Shown: in pieces, positions 26,607-35,225 of the stretch | Position numbering within the stretch: the first letter of the stretch is position 1 | Layout of the letters: each line of letters starts with the position of its first letter | Origin: Microcoleus sp. bin38.metabat.b11b12b14.051 | Lineage (GTDB): Bacteria > Cyanobacteriota > Cyanobacteriia > Cyanobacteriales > Microcoleaceae | Assembly (NCBI RefSeq): GCF_013299165.1 | Contig: NZ_JAAFKD010000001.1 | Location: forward strand, 496,001-560,000 | DNA: 64,000 nucleotides | Direction of reading: 5' to 3' | Program-made: the position numbers and the translations under genes | The notes under the pieces: model-generated | What the model saw: only the letters and a program-made list of their open reading frames with translations | The model's database searches: none | Told to the model about the DNA's origin: nothing

Positions 26607-27893
26607 CTACAGCAGATCCCAGTCTACAAAAAGGTCGCGAGGATCGTAAAGACGCAAAAGCCTGACCAGTTCTTTCAAATCCTCCATTGTGGTTGGGCAA
26701 ACACATCCAGCACTACCTGGTGAATGTCTTTCGTTCCAATCAACATGAAAGCCAAAAGCATCGCGATCGTCAATTTGGGTGAAATGTTTGATTAGAGGAA
26801 CAAAGACTGGACCAATCCCATCATTTTTATGAAAGTGAGGAACATCGTAGTTGTTCTTATCACCCGCCCAATCAATATCGCCGATGACGTAGCGTCCTTG
26901 AGGAATTGGCTCTAAACTCCCTGCATCGCTATCTTCAGGAAGATTGAAAATCTGTCTGCTACTAACACCTGAAACAACAGGAAGCGAGTTAAGAACGTTC
27001 TGCTGAGAACTGATAAAGTCTAGTGACAACCACTCCAGCCCGTCGGAATTTACCTTATAGGTGCGAGTCAGACGGCAATAAACCCGTTCTAACATTGGCT
27101 CAGGTAAACGTTTGCGTGACTTAGCGAGTGCGGCAGCAAGTGTTGCTTTTGTTTTGGGACCGAAAAGCCCGTCAACCTTGAGATTATTTTCACCTTGGAA
27201 CCGTGTAACAACTTCTTTAGTGACAGCAGTGTAGCTATTAGGCTGACTGTCAAGTTTAAGAAAACCGCGCTCTGCTAATGCACAATTGAGGATGTAGCAA
27301 TCTTCGCCTGCCGATCCTTCCTTGAGGGTACGGGTAATCTTCAGAGGAAGTTCTGGAGCCTCATAAGGTTTGTTTAGAGCTGCAACATTATCGGACGCAG
27401 CAATTTCAACATCATCACCCGGCCATCCCTCCCGCCGAAATAAAGCTTCTTCTTTATTGCGACGAATCACTAATCCTGGTAGAACTTTCCCATTCCCATG
27501 AATCCAGCGATCGAATTCACGGGCTGCTCCCTCGTAGTCGTTCGTGTTGAGCTTACGCAGGAGTGTTGATTTTTTTAAGGCTTCCGATCCGAAATTAAAC
27601 GCGAACGAAACCAGAGCATCAAGCATACCTTGTTTGAGAGGAACTTTGCACAGGTTATTCACTGCGTCTGCCTTCTCTGTCACTTCCACATTTAACCAGC
27701 GTAAAGCGTCAGCTTCGGTAATCACATCACCTTTTTGTACAGCCCTGTTTTTATTAATGTGATGAATTGATCCATAACCAATCGTCCATACCCCGACTGG
27801 ATCGACATAAGCTCCAATTGTTCCATCAGGAAGTTTGCGATGTAGACCTTCTGACTCTTTGATAAGATTTAAGCAGTCTTGACTTGGTTGCAT
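26607..27893 (-). CDS. Three-domain peptidoglycan enzyme: GH24 lysozyme, PG-binding, L,D-transpeptidase-like
   Basis: 428 residues. Residues 1-165 form a T4-type GH24 muramidase with the catalytic set Glu15 (in ESEGL), Asp31 and Thr37 (in YVDPVGVWTIGYGS), the Asp-x5-Thr spacing of T4 lysozyme. Residues about 195-265 are a PG_binding_1 repeat (VTRFQGENNLKVDGLFGPKT). Residues about 275-428 contain FGFHVDWNERHSPGSAGCV, a His and SxGC arrangement typical of the YkuD and related L,D-transpeptidase families, with the Cys at about 396. No signal peptide is seen, which fits a holin-dependent phage enzyme. The ATG at 27893 fits GH24 proteins; a longer in-frame start to 27998 adds a non-conserved leader. 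The third domain is unusual for an endolysin. Confidence 0.75.
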   Translation of the reverse strand: MQPSQDCLNLIKESEGLHRKLPDGTIGAYVDPVGVWTIGYGSIHHINKNRAVQKGDVITEADALRWLNVEVTEKADAVNNLCKVPLKQGMLDALVSFAFNFGSEALKKSTLLRKLNTNDYEGAAREFDRWIHGNGKVLPGLVIRRNKEEALFRREGWPGDDVEIAASDNVAALNKPYEAPELPLKITRTLKEGSAGEDCYILNCALAERGFLKLDSQPNSYTAVTKEVVTRFQGENNLKVDGLFGPKTKATLAAALAKSRKRLPEPMLERVYCRLTRTYKVNSDGLEWLSLDFISSQQNVLNSLPVVSGVSSRQIFNLPEDSDAGSLEPIPQGRYVIGDIDWAGDKNNYDVPHFHKNDGIGPVFVPLIKHFTQIDDRDAFGFHVDWNERHSPGSAGCVCPTTMEDLKELVRLLRLYDPRDLFVDWDLL

Positions 27894-27937
27894 ATTTATA
27901 AGTATTTCTCCTTCTTGACTTTCCTCATCAAAACCCA

Positions 27938-28010
27938 AACCCGATCGCCCTGGCGGTGAGAAAAAGTGACAAGCTTTTGTAAAGTTACGTAAATTCACTC
28001 GATCGATTTG
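27938..28010. repeat. Dispersed repeat matching 26355-26415
   Basis: CCCGATCGCCCTGGCGGTGA followed by GAAAAAGTGACAAGCTTTTG and TAAAGTTACG. It is a direct copy of the stretch on the other side of the endolysin gene, so the gene is flanked by a repeat of about 55 bp. Confidence 0.75.
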
Positions 28011-28204
28011 AGATTTGAGATTGTGGAATTGACCTCATCGCAAATCCGGTTTAAATATCCCTCTTATTTCTTAGTCCGCAAAGGCAGACTTTATTCGTAG
28101 AGACGCGGTTTCAACCGCCGAGTATAAAAGGGGCTACCTTGCGGTTAATTCAATAAATTTGTTTTCTATCCTGAAACACAACCCCCCACTCAGAATAATC
28201 GGTA

Positions 28205-28221
28205 AATCTATTGAATAGATT
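28205..28221. promoter_or_regulatory. Perfect 17-base palindrome before the STAND gene
   Basis: AATCTATT-G-AATAGATT, eight-base arms about one central base, 14 bases upstream of the start codon. A candidate operator or translational control site. The rest of the 340-base gap has a family C (phrase ACGCGGTTTCAACCGCC) repeat at about 28076-28125. Confidence 0.5.
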
Positions 28222-28234
28222 AATATGACAATTT

Positions 28235-29530
28235 ATGACAGCACAAGAGGCGATCGCCCTAATTGACATTTTGTTACAATCCGCAAACAAAAAGCAAAAA
28301 CTCAATGACATTCAATCTCTCGTTTTTCTGGAAACTTGGGAAGGACATTCTTATCAAGAAATAGCCGATCGCTTACTTTACGAACACGACTATATCAAAC
28401 AAGTCGGTTCGCATTTGTGGCAAAAGCTCTCTAAAATCATCGGTGAACAAGTTTCAAAGCACAATCTTCAAGCAGTCTTGCGCCGCTACCAGCATCGCAG
28501 CGCAGCACATAACTGCATCCAAGATTGGGGAGAAGCGATCGATGTTTCCCAATTTTACAACCGCCTACAGGAATTGCAAACTTTAGAAACTTGGATTAGT
28601 AGCAATTCTACTCGTGCGATCGGTATTTTTGGACTTGGCGGTATCGGCAAAAGTTCTCTGTCTGTCAAACTCGCTCAGCAAATTCAATCTCAATTTGAAT
28701 TCGTGATTTACCGCAGTTTGCAGCAAGCACCAACCTTAGATGTTATCCTCAGCAATATTTTACCGATTTTAACTAATTCATCAGCCACAACCAATAACTC
28801 TATTTCTTCTCTGATGGAACAGTTGCGACAAAAACGCTGTTTGTTAATTTTCGACAATCTGGAGTCGATTTTGCAAGCCGGAATTTGCAGCGGACAATAT
28901 CAACCAGGCTATGAAGATTACGGACTGTTATTTGGGCGTATTGCTGACGAATCTCACCACAGTTGTCTGATTTTAACGGGACGAGAACAACCGGGCGGAT
29001 TTGCTGTGCGATCGGGCGAAAATTTGCCGGTGCGATCGCTCAAACTCTCCGGCCTTTCACCGCCTGTATGCCAGCAAATCCTTGCCGATAAAGGATTAAA
29101 GGCAACGCTACTACAAAGTAGAGATATTGTCAACTACTTTGGTGGCAATCCCCTGGCGATTAAAATTGCAGCCACGACTATTCAAACACTTTTTGGCGGT
29201 GATATTCAGGCATTTTTATTGCAAGGAAATACTGTGTTTAGCGATTTGTGGGATTTGCTCGATCGCCAATTCGATCGCCTGTCTCCCCTGCAACAACAAA
29301 TCATGTACTGGTTAGCCCTTAATCAAGATGCAGCGACTCCTGCGAGGTTAAAAGCTGAAATTTTGCCCAAAGTTGCTGGACGGCCGCTGATGGAAGCGTT
29401 GGAGGCGCTGGCGGAGCGATCGCTCATCGAAGATCGGCGATCGCTCAATGAGAACGCGCCAACAACTTTAATGCTACAGCCTGCGATCGTCGAATATATC
29501 ATAGAACGCTTGATTCAAACCGCAATCTAA
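28235..29530 (+). CDS. STAND NTPase with vMAP-type N-terminal domain, no sensor domain
   Basis: 431 residues. The N-terminal 85 residues (TAQEAIALIDILLQ..., LETWEGHSYQEIADRL...) resemble the helical vMAP/wHTH module that begins many cyanobacterial signalling NTPases. The NB-ARC-type NTPase follows, with Walker A GIFGLGGIGKSS at about 128-139, Walker B RCLLIFDNLESI, the sensor stretch LILTGREQPGG and a winged-helix part ending LQPAIVEYIIERLIQTAI. In relatives this C-terminal phrase is followed by WD40 or TPR repeats; here the stop codon comes at once, and the next gene is convergent six bases away. It is therefore either a naturally short form or a truncated one. Role unknown; related proteins act in signalling or defence. 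Confidence 0.8.
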   Translation: MTAQEAIALIDILLQSANKKQKLNDIQSLVFLETWEGHSYQEIADRLLYEHDYIKQVGSHLWQKLSKIIGEQVSKHNLQAVLRRYQHRSAAHNCIQDWGEAIDVSQFYNRLQELQTLETWISSNSTRAIGIFGLGGIGKSSLSVKLAQQIQSQFEFVIYRSLQQAPTLDVILSNILPILTNSSATTNNSISSLMEQLRQKRCLLIFDNLESILQAGICSGQYQPGYEDYGLLFGRIADESHHSCLILTGREQPGGFAVRSGENLPVRSLKLSGLSPPVCQQILADKGLKATLLQSRDIVNYFGGNPLAIKIAATTIQTLFGGDIQAFLLQGNTVFSDLWDLLDRQFDRLSPLQQQIMYWLALNQDAATPARLKAEILPKVAGRPLMEALEALAERSLIEDRRSLNENAPTTLMLQPAIVEYIIERLIQTAI

Positions 29531-29535
29531 AACTT

Positions 29536-30051
29536 TTAATAAATTCCTGGAATTAGTTTTTTGACTCGCTGGCGATATTCTGAATAGTCGGGATATTTTT
29601 CGGTTAACCAGGTTTCTTCGCGGTTGGCTTTGATGTCTAAAAATATTAGTAAAATTGCAGTGGCTATTAAGTGCGATATGCTCATTTGCCAAAGTGTCCA
29701 GCCGAGGGCTGCGAAGATTAAGCCGCTGTATAATGGATGCCGCACTATGCTGTAAATTCCTGTTTGGACTAATTCTCCATTTTCTATGGGATAAGGTAAA
29801 GGTGTGAGGTTTTTTCCTAAGTCAATCAATCCTTTGACGATTAAAATTAGTGCACCTAAGCCGAGGATGCTTGCCAGAATCCAGGTAAGATAAATTAATT
29901 GAGTTGATTGAATTTTGAATCCTGGTATTTGATAAACTGGTAAGATGGCAAATCCTGCGAGTAATGCTCCTTGAAGCAATACTAAATATTCGCCGCGGCT
30001 GTTGTTGAGCAAGCCTTCGCGGGTGAAACCCCAGTCTGTTAATAGTTTCAT
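29536..30051 (-). CDS. Isoprenylcysteine-methyltransferase-like membrane protein
   Basis: 171 residues with four to five hydrophobic segments and the ICMT/PEMT-type C-terminal signature: GIYSIVRHPLYSGLIF (RHPxY binding the S-adenosylmethionine moiety), then REETWLTEKYPDYSEYRQRV. This family of small membrane methyltransferases includes isoprenylcysteine carboxyl and phospholipid N-methyltransferases; the substrate of bacterial members is mostly unknown. The start ATG at 30051 gives MKLLTDWGFT. It converges with the STAND gene with only five bases between stop codons. Confidence 0.8.
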   Translation of the reverse strand: MKLLTDWGFTREGLLNNSRGEYLVLLQGALLAGFAILPVYQIPGFKIQSTQLIYLTWILASILGLGALILIVKGLIDLGKNLTPLPYPIENGELVQTGIYSIVRHPLYSGLIFAALGWTLWQMSISHLIATAILLIFLDIKANREETWLTEKYPDYSEYRQRVKKLIPGIY

Positions 30052-30059
30052 AGTAAGAC

Positions 30060-30092
30060 GAAGGAAGAAGGAAGAAGGAAGAAGGAAGAAGG
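30060..30092. repeat. GAAGGAAGAAG microsatellite
   Basis: Seven-base GAAGAAG units repeated about four times. Similar tracts occur at 38502-38556 (other strand) and 46095-46145. Confidence 0.8.
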
Positions 30093-30233
30093 AAGAACAG
30101 GAATCAATACGGTTCAGCTAGCGGTGTCCGAAGAGAGGAACGAAGCAATCTCCGTATCTATTTTTTACTCTCGTTTTACCCTTGCACTTTCTGATATGAA
30201 CCTTATTGAAATAGGACTTACGCATTAAGCTAA

Positions 30234-30300
30234 AGAAACCGGGTTTTTTACCAAATTTGCAGTGTAAAATCTGTGTATTTTGCGAAAAAACCCGGTTTCT
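30234..30300. repeat. Inverted repeat of family B
   Basis: Perfect 16-base arms, AGAAACCGGGTTTTTT and its complement, around a loop of 35 bases. It lies just behind the aldo/keto reductase stop codon. The stretch before it, 30105-30155, shares GTCCGAAGAGAGGAAC with the other strand of a 92-bp element at 50870. Confidence 0.85.
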
Positions 30301-30322
30301 GAGTGGTGGTGAATAAGTCGTA

Positions 30323-31282
30323 TTATTCTCGCCAAGGACGTGTCATTAGTTCTAGTTGGTAGACTTCATCTTGGCTTAATGTCCAGCCTAGGGCGCCTGC
30401 ATTTTCTTCGGCTTGTTTTGCGGTTTTGGCGCCGGGAATTGGGATGACTCCGTTTTGGGCTATTAACCAGTTTAGGGCAACTTGGCCGGGTGTGCGATCG
30501 CGCTTTCTTCCCATTTTCCGCAAGGTGGACATGACTAATTCGATTTTTTCGATGCCCACTTTGCTGAAGCGGGAGTCAAATTTGCGGGCTCCAGTCGGTT
30601 CTTCTTGGGCGCTGTATTTGCCTGTCAGCAATCCTTGGGCTAAGGGGCTGTATGCTAAAATCGTGACTCCCAATTGGCGGGCTGCACGCACAATTCCTTC
30701 TTTTTCTACTTGCCGCGATAGCAATGAGTAACGAACTTGATTTGTTGCTAGGGGAACTCCTCTGGCTGCTAATATTTTGTGGGCTTCGCGCATCTGTTCT
30801 TCGGAATAGTTGCTGACTCCTACTGCTTGAATTCTGCCTTGTTTTACTTCGTCTGCTAAGGCATTCATCAGCGTTTCTTGACTCAGCAAAAAACTGAAGG
30901 GCCAGTGTACTTGGTAAAGGGTTATTTGTTCTACTTGCAACCGTTTTAAGCTGGCACTTAAGGCTTCGGAAACTGATTTTCCTGAAATCCGCCAAGGTAC
31001 GGGGCCGAATTTAGTGGCTATTTGGACGGGTTGGCTGGTTTTTTTGATAAACTGCCCCAGCAATTCTTCTGACAAGCCGTTACCGTAGACTTCGGCTGTG
31101 TCGAAAAAGTTGACTCCGGCATCTAGGGATGTGTTGAATGCTGCTTCTACTTCGGCGGCGCCGTAGTTGCTGCCGTAGTTCCAAAATAGTTTATCGCCCC
31201 ACGCCCAAGTTCCGACGCACAGGGGAATGACGGCTGGGCCATTTTGTCCCAAGGTAATGGTTGTCACGGTTGGTAAATCCAC
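30323..31282 (-). CDS. Aldo/keto reductase
   Basis: 319-residue NADPH-dependent oxidoreductase of the aldo/keto reductase superfamily. The catalytic Asp-Tyr pair is in FFDTAEVYGNGLSEELLG, the Lys in IATKFG, the His in YQVHWPF, and the cofactor-binding part includes GVSNYSEEQ and the C-terminal IPIPGAKTAKQAEENAGAL. It is a single-domain TIM barrel. The start is a GTG at 31282 giving MDLPTVTTITLGQNG. The substrate cannot be read from the sequence. It lies alone, with a family B repeat behind it. Confidence 0.9.
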   Translation of the reverse strand: MDLPTVTTITLGQNGPAVIPLCVGTWAWGDKLFWNYGSNYGAAEVEAAFNTSLDAGVNFFDTAEVYGNGLSEELLGQFIKKTSQPVQIATKFGPVPWRISGKSVSEALSASLKRLQVEQITLYQVHWPFSFLLSQETLMNALADEVKQGRIQAVGVSNYSEEQMREAHKILAARGVPLATNQVRYSLLSRQVEKEGIVRAARQLGVTILAYSPLAQGLLTGKYSAQEEPTGARKFDSRFSKVGIEKIELVMSTLRKMGRKRDRTPGQVALNWLIAQNGVIPIPGAKTAKQAEENAGALGWTLSQDEVYQLELMTRPWRE

Positions 31283-31392
31283 AATTCTTTATTGTCTATT
31301 ATTTTTATATAAATAATCGCGATCCTCTTCGAGGGCTTCGCTAACGAGCTTCTAGCTGGCGGAATAATGGTAGCCCGTTGCGATATCTCATA

Positions 31393-31475
31393 CCATTTTG
31401 GATTTTAGACTTCGACTTCGCTCAGTCGAACGATTTTAGACTTCGACTTCGCTCAGTCGAACGATTTTAGATTGG
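31393..31475. repeat. Tandem duplication of CTTCGACTTCGCTCAGTCGA
   Basis: Two copies of GATTTTAGACTTCGACTTCG followed by CTCAGTCGAAC. A related phrase occurs at 37437-37470 and 39490-39560. The 300-base gap between the two divergent genes contains nothing else clear. Confidence 0.75.
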
Positions 31476-31579
31476 GAATAAGTGATGGTGTATGGGTTTG
31501 CAGCTTGTCTACAGTTGGATTATTTTTGTAACTCGTATCAGTTACGATGAATGCTGATGCTCTGTTTATTTGAATACTT

Positions 31580-33013
31580 ATGCCGATCGACTCTTTGCCA
31601 GATTCTACATTAACAGATTCCGCGACTGCTACTATCAAGAGAATTGACCTCGCTACTATGTTCCGGCTGGGTTTGTTTCAGATGGGGCTGGGCATGATGT
31701 CGATTTTGACCCTGGGGGTGCTCAATCGCGTGATGATTAAGGAGTTGGCGATTCCGGCTACTGTGGTGGCGGGTACCCTGGCGATGCACCAGTTTGTCGC
31801 CCCGGCTAGGGTGTGGTTCGGGCAAATGTCGGATGCTAAGCCTTTGTTTGGGCATCACCGCACGGGTTACGTGTGGCTGGGAGGGTTGTTATTTGTAATT
31901 TCGGCTTTTTTGGCGGTGCAGGTGATGTGGCGCTTGGGCGCTAGTTTGGACGCTGTGGGGTGGACGACTCCGACTTACGGCTGGGTGGGTTTGTTGGGTT
32001 TGGTTTTTGCGCTTTACGGTATCGCGATTTGTTCGAGCTCGACTCCTTTTGCTGCGTTGTTGGTGGATGTTTCGGATGAGGAGGATCGATCGAAGTTGGT
32101 GGGTGTGGTATGGTCGATGCTGATGGTTGGTATTATTATCGGGGCGATTGTCAGCAGCGGTTTGTTGAAGCAGATTGATGGGGATGTGCCGCGGGAAGTT
32201 TTACAGGCTTCGATTAATGGTTTGTTTGTGAAGGTGCCGGCGGTGGTTTTGCTGTTGGTGGGGATTGCAACTTTTGGGGTTGAGAAAAAGTATTCGCGTT
32301 ACGGGGCGCGATCGCTCGCAGTGAATCGAGAAGATAAAATTACTTTGGGAAGTGCGCTGCGGATTTTGACTGCTAGCCGCCAAACCGGTTTATTTTTTAC
32401 TTTCCTGCTGGTGATGACAATTTGTTTGTTTATGCAGGATGCGGTTTTGGAACCCTACGGCGGGGAAATTTTTAAGATGCCGATTTCGGAAAGTACCAAG
32501 TTGAATGCTATTTACGGTACTGGTGTTCTCATCGGTTTGAGCGCCACAGGTTTTTTAATTGTACCGCGCATCGGCAAGCAAAATACGATTAGATTGGGTT
32601 GTTTGTCGGTGGCGGCTTGTTTTGGCTTGATTATTTTATCGGGATTTACTGGTAATCCCACTGTGTTTAAGTCGGCTTTGATGTGTTTCGGCTTAGCTTC
32701 GGGAATTACAACGACGGGGGCGCTGAGTTTGATGTTGGATTTGACTGCTGCGGAAACTGCGGGGACTTTTATTGGCGCTTGGGGTTTGTCGCAGGCGATG
32801 GCGCGGGGTGTGGCGACGGTTAGCGGTGGTGCTATTTTGGATTTTGGCAGGACTTTGTTTGGGGTGCCGATGTTGGCTTACGGGTTAGTTTTTGCTGTGC
32901 CGGCGGCGGGTATGATTTTTGCTGTGTACCTTTTGAGTCGGGTGGATGTTGCCGAGTTTCAGGATAATGCTAAAAGTGCGATCGCAACTATCCTGGAAAA
33001 TGAATTAGACTGA
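31580..33013 (+). CDS. BCD family (PucC-like) MFS transporter
   Basis: 477 residues with about 12 hydrophobic segments, in the BCH/PucC family of major-facilitator proteins. Members in phototrophs are linked to bacteriochlorophyll or chlorophyll delivery to antenna proteins. Typical features are the N-terminal RLGLFQMGLGMMSILTLGVLNRVMIKEL block, WFGQMSDAKPLFGHHRTGYVWLGG with the MFS loop, and DVSDEEDRSKLVGVVWSMLM. The start ATG at 31580 gives MPIDSLPDSTLTD. It is a free-standing gene; the family A repeat cluster follows. Cyanobacterial homologues have been associated with pigment handling, but the cargo is not proven. Confidence 0.9.
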   Translation: MPIDSLPDSTLTDSATATIKRIDLATMFRLGLFQMGLGMMSILTLGVLNRVMIKELAIPATVVAGTLAMHQFVAPARVWFGQMSDAKPLFGHHRTGYVWLGGLLFVISAFLAVQVMWRLGASLDAVGWTTPTYGWVGLLGLVFALYGIAICSSSTPFAALLVDVSDEEDRSKLVGVVWSMLMVGIIIGAIVSSGLLKQIDGDVPREVLQASINGLFVKVPAVVLLLVGIATFGVEKKYSRYGARSLAVNREDKITLGSALRILTASRQTGLFFTFLLVMTICLFMQDAVLEPYGGEIFKMPISESTKLNAIYGTGVLIGLSATGFLIVPRIGKQNTIRLGCLSVAACFGLIILSGFTGNPTVFKSALMCFGLASGITTTGALSLMLDLTAAETAGTFIGAWGLSQAMARGVATVSGGAILDFGRTLFGVPMLAYGLVFAVPAAGMIFAVYLLSRVDVAEFQDNAKSAIATILENELD

Positions 33014-33212
33014 GGTTCGTAGTGAGGACTTCAGTCCGCATTATCTCGGAAAAAAAAACTCAACTCCTGACTGCGAAACAAATAAATTAGACGAAGGTTC
33101 GTAGTGAGGACTTCAGTCCGCATTATCTCGGGAATAAAAAACTCAGGTTTGTAGTGAGGACTGCATTCCTAATGATATCGTGGAGTAAGGACTTTAGTCC
33201 TTTCTACGAACA
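33014..33212. repeat. Cluster of family A repeats
   Basis: Four copies, partly diverged, on the strand TTCGTAGTGAGGACTTCAGT: near 33017, 33097, 33147 and 33180. The first two are part of a 78-bp tandem duplication that also includes CCGCATTATCTCGG. Confidence 0.85.
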
Positions 33213-33220
33213 AAATACAA

Positions 33221-34054
33221 ATGAAAGATTTTTGGGATTCTATTTTAACTTTTTCTCAGACTACTGTCAAGACAGTCGGACAGCAGTTTTTGAAAGATTT
33301 CGGCTCTGCACAAGCGGATGAGAAATCTGATGGCAGTTTGGTTACGCAGTCTGACAATTGGGCTGATGCAGAGATTAGAAATGCGATCGCACTTGCGTTT
33401 CCCAGCCACGGGATTTTGAGCGAGGAAGGAGAACACGTTTTACCCGATACTGAATGGTGTTGGGTGGTCGATCCTCTGGATGCTACGACTAATTTTGCTC
33501 GCGGAATTCCGATTTGGGGAATTTCTTTAGGTTTATTGTATCGCGGAACTCCGGTTTTTGGCTGCGTGTATTTGCCACCTCTGAATCAAACTTTTTACGG
33601 TTTTTATGCAGAAGATTTCGGGGACGATGAAGTATTGACAAATATGCCTCAAGGTGCGTTTTTAAACGATCGCCCGATTCGCCCGAGTGCTGATAAACTA
33701 AGTGGAAATCATATTTTTAATTTGTGTTCCCGGAGTGTGGGAATTGGGCCTCATCTTCCGAGTAAAATTCGGATGTTGGGAATGGCTAGTTACAATTTTT
33801 TGATGGTGGCTTCCGGTGTGGCGATGGGAGGAGTAGAAGCGACTCCGAAAATTTGGGATATTGCTGGAAGTTGGGTAATTGTGAAAGCTGCGGGTGCGGT
33901 TTGGCTACCGCTGGAATCTCAGGCGATTTTTCCGCTGACAGTGGGGAAGAATTACGGGAGGATTTCTTTTCCGACTTTGGTGATGAGTCGCCAGGAGTTG
34001 GTATCGGTGTTTTTGCCGTTTGTTGAAGCTTGGAAAAAGAAAAAAATGGGATGA
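33221..34054 (+). CDS. Inositol monophosphatase family phosphatase
   Basis: 277 residues of the Mg-dependent, Li-sensitive phosphatase superfamily. Motifs: GILSEEGEH (metal-binding Glu), WVVDPLDATTNFARG (the DPxD(G/A)T motif, here DPLDATT) and the C-terminal WDIAGSWVIVKAAGA (second metal Asp). The N-terminal helix KTVGQQFLKDFG is followed by KSDGSLVTQSDNWADAEI. Homologues act on inositol phosphate, histidinol phosphate or adenosine 3',5'-bisphosphate; the sequence does not decide which. The start ATG at 33221 gives MKDFWDSILTF. It is flanked on both sides by family A repeats. Confidence 0.9.
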   Translation: MKDFWDSILTFSQTTVKTVGQQFLKDFGSAQADEKSDGSLVTQSDNWADAEIRNAIALAFPSHGILSEEGEHVLPDTEWCWVVDPLDATTNFARGIPIWGISLGLLYRGTPVFGCVYLPPLNQTFYGFYAEDFGDDEVLTNMPQGAFLNDRPIRPSADKLSGNHIFNLCSRSVGIGPHLPSKIRMLGMASYNFLMVASGVAMGGVEATPKIWDIAGSWVIVKAAGAVWLPLESQAIFPLTVGKNYGRISFPTLVMSRQELVSVFLPFVEAWKKKKMG

Positions 34055-34077
34055 TATCAAGTCGCCTCGAACCGAAT

Positions 34078-34322
34078 AGGTTTGTAGTGAGGACTTTAGT
34101 CCGCTCTTTCATAAGGACTGAAGTCCTCACTACGAACCTATGTTATCTTAGTTGAGTAATAAACAAATAGGTTTGTAGTGAGGACTTTAGTCCGCAAAGA
34201 AGAAGGACTGAAGTCCTCACTACGAACCTATGTTATCTTAGTTGAGTAATAAGCAAATAGGTTTGTAGTGAGGACTTTAGTCCGCAAAAAAAGAAGGACT
34301 GAAGTCCTCACTACGAACCTAT
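34078..34322. repeat. Cluster of family A hairpins in a threefold tandem repeat
   Basis: Each unit of about 90 bases holds two family A copies facing each other: AGGTTTGTAGTGAGGACTTT, linker, GGACTGAAGTCCTCACTACG. Then comes the tail ATGTTATCTTAGTTGAG. Three units, at about 34078, 34170 and 34258. Confidence 0.9.
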
Positions 34323-34372
34323 GTTATCTTAGTTGAGCGATCGCACAAATCGTAAAATTATTAAATAAAACT

Positions 34373-34415
34373 GCATGGCAGGTGTGAGGGAGGAGTCTCC
34401 CGCGCCTGCCATACT
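34373..34415. repeat. Hairpin GGCAGG ... CCTGCC
   Basis: ATGGCAGG and CCTGCCAT close a stem with an inner GGGAG/CTCCC pair. It is an intergenic structure with no T-run. The rest of the gap up to 34589 shows nothing more. Confidence 0.6.
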
Positions 34416-34589
34416 GTTGGTAACAAGTATAACCGACCGATGACCGATGGTTAAATTATGCTTGCTTTGGTCTCTGAGTGCCAATGTGCGATCGGGTGGT
34501 TTTCTTTTAGGTCGATCGGGTGATGCGGTAGTGGTACAATTTAAGTTAAGTCCCATTGTCCAATCTGCAATCTTTGGGTGAGATTAAAT

Positions 34590-35225
34590 TTAATCAACTC
34601 CAAAATAATCCTTCAGATAATACAAAATCGCATTACAAAAAGGCTGGTATCGCCCTTGTGCATCCATTTTTTTACAAAATTGAGCTAATAATTCTGCCTC
34701 TTCCTGTGTCATTACTCCTTCCAGTGCTTTAAGTGCTTGAATTCGTCCTTGCGTTAAGTCATAATGGTTGAGTCCCAAAACTTCAATTGTTGTTTCAGCA
34801 TCTTTTTGGCCAGCTAAATTCTTTGTATTTGGCACTATCTCACCATTACTAGAATAAGTAAAAAAATCTTCACAGTTGGACTGTAGCGGTGAAACTGCGA
34901 TCGCAAGATTCTGCTTTTTATTGCCACAATACTCAGGCCAATCTGGATCTCTGCCACAAGAACCTAGCATATTTATATAATCAAGAGATAATTCTGCATC
35001 AGTCTTACTTTGAGGGGCTAAATGTTCAATATGGCTATTGCTTTGCTCAACTCTCTTACAACAGTAGCAGCAAATGTAGCCTTGTTCAATTAGCAAAAAA
35101 CTGTGTACCGATCTTTTTTCAGGATTTAGAAGATATCTGTAATGATAGTTGACATTAATAGACTTCTGTGTATCCTTCCAGTCGGAAAAATTTTGAGGCT
35201 CTTTCCTCTTTTGAATGTATTTCAT
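34590..35225 (-). CDS. ptuB: PtuB-like HNH endonuclease of a Septu-type system
   Basis: 211 residues. The start is the ATG at 35225, which overlaps the TGA of the upstream ATPase gene (ATGA), giving translational coupling. The zinc and nuclease part is ICCYCCKRV (Cys 52, 53, 55, 56), then SHIEHLAPQSK (His65, His68) and DYINMLGSCG (Asn85), an HNH-type beta-beta-alpha arrangement. The sequence matches the family annotated as retron-system or Septu HNH endonuclease (TIGR02646 type). The C-terminal half (about 120-211) is helical. In Septu, PtuA and PtuB together restrict phage. No reverse transcriptase lies nearby, so a retron is not supported here. Confidence 0.85.
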   Translation of the reverse strand: MKYIQKRKEPQNFSDWKDTQKSINVNYHYRYLLNPEKRSVHSFLLIEQGYICCYCCKRVEQSNSHIEHLAPQSKTDAELSLDYINMLGSCGRDPDWPEYCGNKKQNLAIAVSPLQSNCEDFFTYSSNGEIVPNTKNLAGQKDAETTIEVLGLNHYDLTQGRIQALKALEGVMTQEEAELLAQFCKKMDAQGRYQPFCNAILYYLKDYFGVD

